Origin: Caldithrix sp. | GTDB taxonomy: Bacteria > KSB1 > UBA2214 > DYKH01 | Direction: 5' to 3' | Assembly (NCBI GenBank): GCA_020722685.1 | Contig: DYKH01000023.1 | Coordinates: 1 to 51,055 of the forward strand | DNA length: 51,055 bases | Part shown: positions 1 to 8,600 of the stretch, piece by piece | Layout: each line of letters begins with the position of its first letter | Position numbering within the stretch: position 1 is the stretch's first letter | Position numbers and translations under genes: made by a program | Notes under the pieces: model-generated | What the model saw: only the letters and a program-made list of their open reading frames with translations | Database searches by the model: none | What the model was told of the DNA's origin: nothing

Positions 1-1
1 C

Positions 2-160
2 AGGAATGCTTTTGGCCTTTCTTCGCCAATAGGTACGCATTTGCCGGATGAACCTAAAAAGAACAAGCCGTTCTTTCGTATTCAAAATGGAAAAATTGCG
101 AACATGCCAGCTTACCCACACCTTAAGACGAAATGGCAATCTTGGAATCTTTTGAGGTAA
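2..160 (+). CDS. 3' end of an unrecognised protein (partial, runs off the left edge)
   Basis: Frame 2 on the plus strand is open from the first bases to a TAA at 158-160, giving 52 codons with no internal stop. The translated tail is protein-like, for example PFFRIQNGKIANMPAYPHLK, with a balanced mix of hydrophobic and charged residues. I do not recognise a family. A plausible hairpin with a T-rich tract follows at 221-260, which fits a gene end. If real, this gene is convergent with the RAMP cassette and closes that cassette on its downstream side. The evidence is only an open frame plus a terminator-like sequence, so it may be spurious. Confidence 0.35.
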   Translation, partial: RNAFGLSSPIGTHLPDEPKKNKPFFRIQNGKIANMPAYPHLKTKWQSWNLLR

Positions 161-220
161 GAGTGCTTCTTGTCGAACTGCCCATGTCGTTTTTCCCTCG
201 CCGACAATCTATAAAGTTCT

Positions 221-260
221 AAAACAAGGCCAAGTGATTTTCTTGTTTTTTTATTTTTTT
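221..260 (+). terminator. Possible rho-independent terminator
   Basis: AAAACAAG (221-228) and CTTGTTTT (242-249) form a perfect 8-bp stem with a 13-nt loop, followed by a T-rich run to 260. The run is on the plus-strand side, so it would serve the partial gene ending at 160. The stem is AT-rich and therefore weak. Confidence 0.4.
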
Positions 261-356
261 GGAAAACGCTCCCCAATTCAGGGAACTCTGCTTCGAGAGA
301 TTTCTCCCAGTGATCATATTGGCGGCTTCTTTGATGATTAAGCTTTTGCGGAAAAA

Positions 357-1364
357 TTACGTTTTCCGAATCCGCGCAAGTAGAAACGTTCCACAGCCAA
401 AGTGGGTTTGCCGGCCGATGTGCAGCATACTTGCCAAATCGAGATAGGGGATGACCGGCGGCGGAATCGTCGGAAAGCCCTGCTTGCCTACCCAGCGCCC
501 CGGCCAACTTGCCGGAACAGGCTTGAGAGTGTGCCATAGCACCGGCACGCCGGATGTCTTTTGCATTGCGGATTCGAGCAACAGTCGATCTTCATCATTG
601 ATAAAATCCCAAACATCCTGCATTGCCTTGCCTTTGGGAGAAAGGAGTTGTCCCACCCGCTGCAATAATCCCTGCAGAATATCATAAAGAGTCGGAGCTA
701 TCTGGGATTCCGGTTCCTTGGCGTCTTCATTCGTGGCCGCGTCCCGACTGCGGGAAGGCTCACTTTGCAGATCGAAAGGAGTCAGCCAGACGATTCCGTT
801 GGGCTTGCGGTTCCTCGGCGGAGCAAAGTCCCAGCCGTCGCACCATTGAACAGCGCTGGGCTGATAGCGCAAATCAATACGGCCTTCGGTCACCAGCGGC
901 ACCCATCGAGGGCCGTGAGCCACGTAAGCCGCATGGATATCGAATCGCCCCCAAATGCGATTGTGAGAGTGCCATGCACTATCGGAAGTAAAGCCGGCCT
1001 CCTCCATCGCCGGCACGATGAGCTCAAGAAACAAACCGTGTTCTGCACTATTGCCCAATAGCTTCAGTTCCATCAATATCAATTCTCCCTTGCCATAATT
1101 GTGCTTGCTGGGATAGACGAACAAGCTCATTTCGATGGGCCAAGAGACTTGCTCAATGGGATGGATGTAGACATTGCGTTTGGTAGGTATCTTATCACTT
1201 GCTTCCTTCCATGCCTTGAGCATTTTTTGCCAGGAGGCGGCTTCCATGGTGGATAGTCGCTTGGCAATGAACGAAGCAAGGACATAAGAAAGCTCGACCG
1301 GGAAGTTGTTTGGGAGTATACAAAAAGGGCTGTTGATTTTCCAAACAATCAAGTATCGAATCAT
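357..1364 (-). CDS. Cas6-like CRISPR RAMP endoribonuclease
   Basis: This 335-residue protein looks like a Cas6 pre-crRNA processing enzyme of the RAMP fold. The C-terminus carries the glycine-rich loop typical of Cas6 (HIGRQTHFGCGTFLL, about residues 315-330). About 120 residues earlier is a GIVWLTPFDLQSE segment followed by a helix, LLQRVGQLL, matching the usual Cas6 'TP.rl ... llrRi..L' pattern. The N-terminus (IRYLIVWKINSPF) fits the first RAMP beta strand. I chose the ATG at 1364 because it sits two bases after the upstream gene's TAG and gives a normal N-terminus; an ATG at 1406 would add 14 residues inside the upstream gene. It is the last gene of the cassette and probably translationally coupled. 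Family knowledge predicts cleavage of CRISPR repeats, but no array is visible here. Catalytic residues are not assigned, because Cas6 active sites vary. Confidence 0.75.
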   Translation of the reverse strand: MIRYLIVWKINSPFCILPNNFPVELSYVLASFIAKRLSTMEAASWQKMLKAWKEASDKIPTKRNVYIHPIEQVSWPIEMSLFVYPSKHNYGKGELILMELKLLGNSAEHGLFLELIVPAMEEAGFTSDSAWHSHNRIWGRFDIHAAYVAHGPRWVPLVTEGRIDLRYQPSAVQWCDGWDFAPPRNRKPNGIVWLTPFDLQSEPSRSRDAATNEDAKEPESQIAPTLYDILQGLLQRVGQLLSPKGKAMQDVWDFINDEDRLLLESAMQKTSGVPVLWHTLKPVPASWPGRWVGKQGFPTIPPPVIPYLDLASMLHIGRQTHFGCGTFLLARIRKT

Positions 1365-1365
1365 T

Positions 1366-2253
1366 CTAAGTGATTTGACGAACGTCAGCATAATCAACCA
1401 GCTCATAGAGTAGTCGGATGCGATTTGTCGGCCACTGCCTGATTCTCCATGAGGCCAGCATGTCCTTCGCTTGTTGATTCAGGTTACCCAAGAACCGTCC
1501 CCAATAGAACGGCTCCTGAAGCGGATCGCCGATGCGGAGCAAGTCTAAAAGCTCTTTTCGCTCCCATGGCTTCAGTATGGTGCGGAACACTTCCGCCATT
1601 TCGAGCAAGCTGAGGAATTCGGATATTTCAAAGGTGAGCAGACCTTCGCGGTCGCGGATGCGTGGCCGTATCATGTGAAAAGGTGAGGAGTAGAAACGCA
1701 CACGCAACCGGTTCATGGCCAAGTCGGCCTCGTGGTGAACAGCGAGACAGAGCAAGTCACCCATGGTCAGATTGGGCAGCGTCGCCTTGCTGGGGAATAT
1801 CTGCAAAAGACCATAGAGATCTAAGCCATGATAGAGAGTGAGCTCCTGTAACCATAACTTTAGCTCTCCTCGCGGCATCATTAGTAAGAAGCGATTCTCG
1901 TCATGGACATAGTAGTCCCCCCTGCCGTTACGCTGCCTCGCCCCGGTGTCGAGAAGCTGAAGCGGTATCCGGTTGAGGTTTCCCCAAATTACCACTGAAC
2001 CGCTGGCGAGGTTCGCCACTCCCCAGAGCTTGGCATTGACCGCATGACAGAATGCACAGTAACGGCTTTCACCTTTAGGAGAAACGGTGCGCTGATACAG
2101 CCAACAGCGCCAGCAGGGTCCGCTCAAACCGGAATGCGGTGAGCCGATTTCTTGCTGAGTGGCCACAGCGGGCATCTCCCTGAGACAGCGCAAAGTGGCC
2201 ATCAGCTCGGCGCCGGAGCGGCAAAGACGCAGCCACTCAAAGCTGCTTAGCAT
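1366..2253 (-). CDS. Unrecognised zinc-ribbon protein of the RAMP cassette
   Basis: This 295-residue protein belongs to no family I can name. The N-terminal part has two CxxC pairs, Cys47/Cys50 and Cys66/Cys69, in a spacing that suggests a zinc ribbon. The rest is mixed alpha/beta with several tryptophan- and leucine-rich helices and no obvious catalytic motif. The ATG at 2253 lies inside the end of the RAMP fusion gene (17-nt overlap) and has an AAGG six bases upstream. Its stop lies two bases before the start of the Cas6-like gene. This tight packing says it works with the two CRISPR-type proteins. It could be a structural subunit (Cas11- or Cas8-like role) or an accessory effector; both are guesses from position only. 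Confidence 0.6.
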   Translation of the reverse strand: MLSSFEWLRLCRSGAELMATLRCLREMPAVATQQEIGSPHSGLSGPCWRCWLYQRTVSPKGESRYCAFCHAVNAKLWGVANLASGSVVIWGNLNRIPLQLLDTGARQRNGRGDYYVHDENRFLLMMPRGELKLWLQELTLYHGLDLYGLLQIFPSKATLPNLTMGDLLCLAVHHEADLAMNRLRVRFYSSPFHMIRPRIRDREGLLTFEISEFLSLLEMAEVFRTILKPWERKELLDLLRIGDPLQEPFYWGRFLGNLNQQAKDMLASWRIRQWPTNRIRLLYELVDYADVRQIT

Positions 2254-5200
2254 CCAAAGCCTTTCGTAACTCCGAGTAGTGTTTGACGGCCTTGGGCTCT
2301 ATCCATTCCTCCGGCCTCACCGGCAGCTTCCACTCCTGATGGCGAGTGCGCGCGTACCGCTTCGTCCAGTCGATGAGGTAACTCTCGGGCAAAATGCGAA
2401 AACGAATGCTGCCAAAACCCAGATACCGTCCTCTGCCCATTTTGTGCGCCAAGTCTTCTTCCAACATCAGACACCATATCAATCTTTGAAATTCCTCTTT
2501 ATCGAGATTCCAAAAGCGAACCGTAAAGCGGCAGCGGGCCTCCGGTAAGATGGCGCGAAAGTAGCTTGCTTGAACCGTGTCCGGAGCAAAGTCGGCCATT
2601 CGGCTTACGATGGGCGCAAGTGGAGTATGCGGAAAAAGTCGCCAGGCATCGTCAATGATCTCCCGATGAACCGAGCTGCCGGGCATTTGCTTCCAGACGC
2701 CGTTTTCGAATTGCCACTCGCCATAGGGGTAAGGCACTTTGAACCAAGCCAGCTCCGGAGCCGTGAAAGGAGCAAAGCTGATGGATAATCGCCCGGCCAG
2801 CGCCTGGTTGGGACCGCGACCGACCCAGCCAAACAAGCTGTCCGTCGGGGAAAGCCGGTGAATGTCTTCGCTCATTTCCGCAGAGCCGCTGGCAATGGAA
2901 TAAATGTGACGGATTGTTCCTTTGATGCTTTTGCTTGGCAAGGCATAAGCTCTCGCGGCATCCCGTTGCGCGGCCTCGGGTGACGACATGGAGAAAAAGT
3001 CCCAGCCGTTTACCACTCCAGCCGACAGATTCGCGCGAAAAGAAGGCTCGCCGCTTTCAGCCACACTAAGGGGTGAAAGAACCTGCCCCTCAAGCACCAG
3101 GGTTCCGCAATGGCCGCCGAAGGCTCGATGGGACACAAAACCAAGCTCTGCCTTTGGCAGGGCTTGACCCGCCTTGGTGGCCGTCACCGGAAGGGGCTCT
3201 AAATCCTGCAAAACGGCCACGGCAGCTTTGCCGGACAATGTCGTTTTCTGCCAAATGCCATCGGCGGCCTTTTCCTGTTTGCCGAGCAATTTGGCACCGA
3301 TGACATCCTTGCTGTCGGCCAGCCAAACCAGCTCGTTGATCCTGGCTTCTACCCAGCCAAATCCGTTGGTCTTGTCGCCGCCTAACGGAATATCGCCCTT
3401 TTGAAAATCCAGCAGCAGATGCGCCAAGAGGGAAACGGCTTGCAGGTCCTTTTGCTCCAGGTCTTGCAATTCGATGCGCATTTGAAAAGAAAGCTTGTCA
3501 CCGTAAGCGTACAAGTAGTCTGCCTTAGCCTCTTCGATCGGTTGACCGGTTTTTGGATTCATCCTGACGCCATCCATCGCACACCAAGAGCGGTGTGGAT
3601 CGGGCGCCGTGGCAAGGTATGCGTCAGAAAAAAAGACCAGCCCGCGTTGCCCTTGCGTACCGAACAGCCGGTCCAATAGCGCCGCTATCTTGGCCGAATC
3701 GCTCCACAAGGTTTTGAGAACCTGTGAAGCCCGTTTGCGAAAAGCGCCCTTGATGGTGCTGCCGGGAATGTAAATCTCCCAGCGGGTATCGCCTTTCGAA
3801 GAAGGCACCCAGGAAAGCATGCGCATGAACAGCGTGTCGAAGGGTTTGCCGTATTTGCGGGAGACTTCTCGATTGGCTACGCCGCCAGCGCGAAAATCGG
3901 TATTGTACGGTTGCGCTAGCTCTTGCCGGGCCCGATCCCGATAGGTTTTGAGATAGCCGATAAAGTTCTGATCGTTGGCCATACTTTTTTGCAGATTTTT
4001 CGCATGGAGCATGTGGTGAAACTGCACACGACTATGAGCATCGACAAATTCTTGCCAGGCAGCCGCCCTGATGCCGGCGGGAACGTTTTCCGGATTGCGC
4101 CACTGCCGTTCTTCGATTTTGCCCTGCGAAAGCATGGTTTTGATGAGCAAGTGTTCCTCGCGGTTGGCGATCTCCGCGTCAACCCAAGCGTCGCTTTGAA
4201 TCAATCTGACTTGTCGATCCACTTGCTGGTAAAGCTGAGGCAGGATTTTGGCGCACTCCGGCTTCAATAGGGTCACCAAATCGGCCTCGTTTTCAATCCG
4301 GGCAGCTAAGGAATCGGCAATACCCACGTCCATTCCCAGCTTGTTCGCCGTCTCTACCCAGGCTTCGCGGTCGAATTGCTGACGGGTCTGGGTTCTTTTT
4401 TCCAGAACGGCTAAAACACGTTTGGCCATGTTGGCTTTCGCTCCCAAGGCAGCATTGACTGCGTCTTCGGCAGCTTTTTCGCTTGCAAATGGCTTGCCGG
4501 TCAAAGGTCGCAAAGTTTCCATGACTTTGCCTGAGAGGGCAAACTTGCCCTTGCCCAACTTTTCCACCGCGGCGGCAGGAAGCACCCAGCCCACCACTTC
4601 CGAGAATGCGAGCTCTTTCAGCCAAATCGCCATGGTGCGCGGAAGATATTCGGCCATTCTCCTTTTCCAGTCCTCCGGGCTAAGGATAGGCCCGCCGATG
4701 GCGATAGCCAGACGCTTGCGAACCCCGTCCGGAAGGTCACGCATGGCCTCTACCAGAAGCCTGCCTTCGATGGCGGCGAAGGTCGGCACCTCCGGCTCGA
4801 CGCGACCCCAATTCCAACCGACCAGCACCGGATTTTGAGCATCAAAAGTCAAAACAAGAGACAGGTGATTGGCCTTGGAGCTTATGCGGGGAGGGGTCTG
4901 CGGCGCGGCAAATGGCAGGTTCATCTTGAGGCGCAGCCTTCCCAAGCCCTTGCTCTTCCCCGCCCCGAACCAGAATCGCCCTTCTTTTAGCTCTTGCATT
5001 AGGTAGTAAAACAATGCGGTGTTGTTACCCTGCTGCAAAATGGAGTCGTTGACTTGCATACTCAAGTCAAAGACGGAATTACGGAATAACGTTTCCACTT
5101 TGTAGTTGGCGTTCGCTTCCGCAGCCCAACGGTCCTCGTCCAGCTTGATGCCCATGCGTATGTCAAAGAAGCGGTCGCGCGGATAGCAGCTTTCTTGCAG

Positions 5201-5461
5201 GCGGCAATCGACCTTCGTAACCAGCCCATTCGGCATGGGAGTATCGTACAATCGCTGCCACAATTGGTTAAGCAAACCGACATTCTTGCCGCTGCTCGAT
5301 ACGCCGACGAATGCGTCCATCAGCGACTGGGCAGTGCCGGCAATCTCACCCGCCAAGGAGACCAAGCGTTGCGTGCCATCCCCATCGCGGGTAAAGAGAG
5401 TCTTGCGAGCGTTGCCCCGATAGATGGGTGATTCAGCGTAAAGTTGACCTTGGAGAAGCAT
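2237..5461 (-). CDS. Giant CRISPR RAMP protein: fusion of several Cas7-like domains
   Basis: The protein has 1074 residues from the ATG at 5461. At least three RAMP/Cas7-like units can be read. Unit 1 (about 1-180) has SPIYRGNARKT near the start, a Csm3-like segment DIRMGIKLDEDR, and the glycine-rich loop GAGKSKGLGRLRL. Unit 2 has YIPGSTIKGAFRKR (about 564), LFGTQGQRGLVFFSDAYL (about 599) and PLGGDKTNGFGWVE (about 692). Unit 3 has YALPSKSIKGTIRHIY (about 839), DSLFGWVGRG (about 874) and HKMGRGRYLGFGSIRF (about 1006). A fourth, partial unit may begin near 200. About 250 mainly helical residues (300-550) separate units 1 and 2. The C-terminal unit resembles the TIGR03986-type RAMP proteins of type III systems. 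The layout recalls multi-Cas7 effectors (III-D2, III-E Cas7-11), but length and order differ. An ideal GGAGG precedes the ATG by nine bases, whereas a TTG at 5467 would be only three bases from it. Confidence 0.8.
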   Translation of the reverse strand: MLLQGQLYAESPIYRGNARKTLFTRDGDGTQRLVSLAGEIAGTAQSLMDAFVGVSSSGKNVGLLNQLWQRLYDTPMPNGLVTKVDCRLQESCYPRDRFFDIRMGIKLDEDRWAAEANANYKVETLFRNSVFDLSMQVNDSILQQGNNTALFYYLMQELKEGRFWFGAGKSKGLGRLRLKMNLPFAAPQTPPRISSKANHLSLVLTFDAQNPVLVGWNWGRVEPEVPTFAAIEGRLLVEAMRDLPDGVRKRLAIAIGGPILSPEDWKRRMAEYLPRTMAIWLKELAFSEVVGWVLPAAAVEKLGKGKFALSGKVMETLRPLTGKPFASEKAAEDAVNAALGAKANMAKRVLAVLEKRTQTRQQFDREAWVETANKLGMDVGIADSLAARIENEADLVTLLKPECAKILPQLYQQVDRQVRLIQSDAWVDAEIANREEHLLIKTMLSQGKIEERQWRNPENVPAGIRAAAWQEFVDAHSRVQFHHMLHAKNLQKSMANDQNFIGYLKTYRDRARQELAQPYNTDFRAGGVANREVSRKYGKPFDTLFMRMLSWVPSSKGDTRWEIYIPGSTIKGAFRKRASQVLKTLWSDSAKIAALLDRLFGTQGQRGLVFFSDAYLATAPDPHRSWCAMDGVRMNPKTGQPIEEAKADYLYAYGDKLSFQMRIELQDLEQKDLQAVSLLAHLLLDFQKGDIPLGGDKTNGFGWVEARINELVWLADSKDVIGAKLLGKQEKAADGIWQKTTLSGKAAVAVLQDLEPLPVTATKAGQALPKAELGFVSHRAFGGHCGTLVLEGQVLSPLSVAESGEPSFRANLSAGVVNGWDFFSMSSPEAAQRDAARAYALPSKSIKGTIRHIYSIASGSAEMSEDIHRLSPTDSLFGWVGRGPNQALAGRLSISFAPFTAPELAWFKVPYPYGEWQFENGVWKQMPGSSVHREIIDDAWRLFPHTPLAPIVSRMADFAPDTVQASYFRAILPEARCRFTVRFWNLDKEEFQRLIWCLMLEEDLAHKMGRGRYLGFGSIRFRILPESYLIDWTKRYARTRHQEWKLPVRPEEWIEPKAVKHYSELRKALDAKQL

Positions 5462-5470
5462 ATTCAATTT

Positions 5471-5475
5471 CCTCC
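5471..5475 (-). promoter_or_regulatory. Ribosome binding site that fixes the RAMP fusion start
   Basis: GGAGG on the minus strand lies nine bases before the ATG at 5461 and three bases before a TTG at 5467. The spacing selects the ATG. The 148-base gap between secA and this site shows no clear terminator and only poor promoter-like hexamers, so read-through from secA is possible. Confidence 0.6.
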
Positions 5476-5609
5476 TGTTAGCTTGATTATTCGTTTCTTC
5501 GAGTGATTTTTCAAGGAAATCTGCACTGAATTACGATGCTTACCCCATCTTCGCTCGCATTCTTGTCTCCATCTTGTCTGGATCAAAACAAAGTCCAGCC
5601 CAATCAATC

Positions 5610-8600
5610 TCACACATTCCTGCCGCAGCAATGTTTGTACTTTTTCCCGCTGCCACACGGACAGGGATCGTTGCGGCCGACGTGCGCAGTCTTGACCACC
5701 GGCACCCGCCTGGGACCGGACGCTTGCTGTTGACTTTTAGCTTCCGGCTGCTTTTTGGGCGCCATGACCTGCTTAAAAACCTCCACCTGTGAATGCGTAG
5801 TCATGTAGCTCTTGGGCTCGACGCGGCGAATTTGCTGCTCTTCCATCTCTCCGCCTACGTCGAACACTCGATACAGCGTGCTCACGATGTCGCGGTTGGT
5901 CTTGTCAATCATCTTGACGAACATGTTATAGGCTTCGCCCTTGTATTCCAGCAGCGGATCCTTTTGTCCGTAGCCGCGCAGACCAATGCCTTCGCGCAGC
6001 TCGTCGATACCGCTGAGGTGCTGGCGCCAATTCTCATCGATTTTTTCCAGAATGTAATAACGCTCGTAGCGAGTGACGACGGCGCCGCCGATTTCCTCTA
6101 CGCGTCGGCGATACAGGTGTTGCGCCCAGTCGCTAAGCTGATCCATAATTGCATTGGGATCCATGGGGGCATCGCTTTCGTCGCTCAAGCGTGGCGACTG
6201 GCGGAAGACCAAACGGCAGTCGGTTTCTATCCTTTTCGTTTTGCTGGGGTCGAGCTCGGAGCCACCTTCCAGCGCATTACTGATCATCGCGTAGATGGTA
6301 TCATCGATCATCATCAGCACTGAGTCGCGCACGATCTCGCTGCTCAAGCTCTCCTGTCGCAGCCGATCCTCCCGGTCGGCGTAAAGTTGATACAGATTCA
6401 ATCCCCAAGCGATCAAATCTTCCTTGTAGGAAGCCAAAATCTGCGGGTCTCTATCCACCGGCAAGGGCTTGTCTGGCTTTTGCAGAAACATGTTCTCGAG
6501 ATATTGGGACAGCAGTCGCTGAGCGGCGCCGGCATCTTTCTGTTGGGCGACGACCTGCTGAGTGATGACGTTCATCGACGCTTCGATGAGCTCCTCGATG
6601 TCGGCGTTCGCCAGCATCATCGCATCATAGGCGGGCATGGCTTCCTGCAGGCGGTCGAGGAACAGCAACCTCGCTTGTTGCATCACTTTGGCGAAAAAGC
6701 TCTGTCCGCCTTCCTCAGTGCCGTCGACCGGCAATTCCTGGCCAAAGATTCGGGCAAAGAAATTCTGTTGTTCATCGGTCAAAGCCGTGACGTTGCGCCC
6801 ATCTTCTTCAACAAAGAGACCGAGACCGTAGGCGACGGCCACTTCGGCAAAAGTCAACGTGGAGGTAAAGCCCAGGATGCGATGGCGGATCTTCAGATCA
6901 TCTTGCTGCTGCAAGGATAACGAAGCGAGCCATTGGCGCAGAATGTCAACCAATTTTTCCCGGCGGATACTCCGCATCTCATTGCTGCCCAAATTGGGAC
7001 GCGTCAGAAAAACGCGCTGCAAATCGTCCAGAAATTCATCCGTAGTCCAGGAGATAGGCGGAAGCGCGGCACCGAGATGGGTATTCATCAGGCCGAAAAG
7101 AAATATCTCCGCCATGACCGTAAGGTCGAGTCCGGAGAAAGTCACGAACGCAAAATCCTCTGTATGCTCATAGGCCTTTTCCTGATAAAGTTTTCTTGCC
7201 CATTCGATCGCACGGGATTCGATTTGCTCTGCATCCCCAAGGCCCTTGTCCGGCTGCAGCCATTCCGGCGCGGCGCTGAATATCCTTTGCAGCTCGTGGC
7301 GGATGCCTTCGAAATTCCAGCGAGAGACATCGCGCGTGCCGGCGCTGTGTAGACGGATTTTGATGCGCACCAGCTCAGCGAGCAAGTCATCGACTGAACA
7401 ATAGCCCATGATGCGATGCCGTTGCTGCATTTGTTTGAGATGCCGGTCTTGACTCAGGTAGTCATCGACCCATTCCTCCAGCCTTTCCTTGATCTCGGAA
7501 TGCTTGAGCGGTTCCAAATCTTCGATGGCAAAATCCGGCTTACGACCAAAGAAACGCTGCAAATCGGCCAGCAGCTCATCCAGCTTCCAGTCTGCGCGTT
7601 CTTCCTCCTCGCTGAAATAGCGTTTGCTTTTGGATTCGACATAGTCCGCCGCCTGCGCAAAACCCAACAGATTTTGCCGACGCTTGTAAATGATCTTCCT
7701 TTGCTCGTTGAGCACATCGTCGTATTCGAGCAGGTTCTTACGGATATCAAAATTGCGCTCTTCGACCTTTTTCTGCGCTCTCTCGATGGACTTGGTAATC
7801 AGGGGGTGCTCGATGCGTTCGCCTTCTTCGGCAGCGCCTAAACGGCTCATGATATTGGTAATCCGATCCGAGCCGAATAGCCGCATCAAATCATCTTCCA
7901 GGGAAAGGTAGAAGCGCGAGGAACCCGGATCGCCTTGACGACCCGCGCGACCACGAAGCTGGCGATCGATGCGGCGCGCCTCATGTTTCTCGGAACCGAT
8001 AATATGCAAACCGCCCTTCTTCACCACCTCCGGATGCAGCTTGATGTCGGTGCCGCGCCCGGCCATGTTGGTGGCGATGGTAATGCTTCCCGGCAATCCC
8101 GCCTTGGCAATGATTTCCGCCTCTTGTTTGTGGAACTTGGCATTCAATACGGTGTGAAATCGCCCGGACTCCAATTCGCGGCTCACGTCGCCCTTTTTCA
8201 GCCAGTTGGCAATGGGAACACCGCGCGCCGTTAACATATCGCTGATGTGCTGTGACACGTCCACCGAAATGGTGCCAACCAGCACGGGACGACCCTGTTC
8301 GTGCAAGCTAATGGCTTCATCGATAAGGGCCTGATACTTCTCCCGTTTTGTGCGGAAAATGACATCATCGAAATCTTCACGGATGACCGGGCGGTTGGTG
8401 GGAATGACCACCACTTCCAGTTTGTAGGTGCTGAAAAACTCCTGTGCTTCGGTTTCGGCGGTGCCGGTCATGCCGGCCAGCTTTTTGTACAGGCGGAAAA
8501 AGTTTTGGATGGTGATGGTGGCCAGCGTCTGGCTTTCGGCCTGCACTTCGACACCCTCCTTAGCCTCCAGAGCTTCATGTAGCCCATCGCTGAATCGTCT

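Noticed and set aside
1..356. Possible CRISPR array or leader next to the Cas6-like gene
   Set aside because: No repeated unit of 20-40 bases with regular spacing is present; only an AT-rich terminator-like hairpin is seen.
112..537. Minus-strand open frame of 141 codons overlapping the Cas6-like gene end
   Set aside because: It overlaps the Cas6-like coding sequence in another frame and shows no family features; the Cas6 frame is the real one.
5462..5609. Possible CRISPR array or leader upstream of the RAMP fusion
   Set aside because: No direct repeats beyond a short AGACAAGA duplication; too short for an array.
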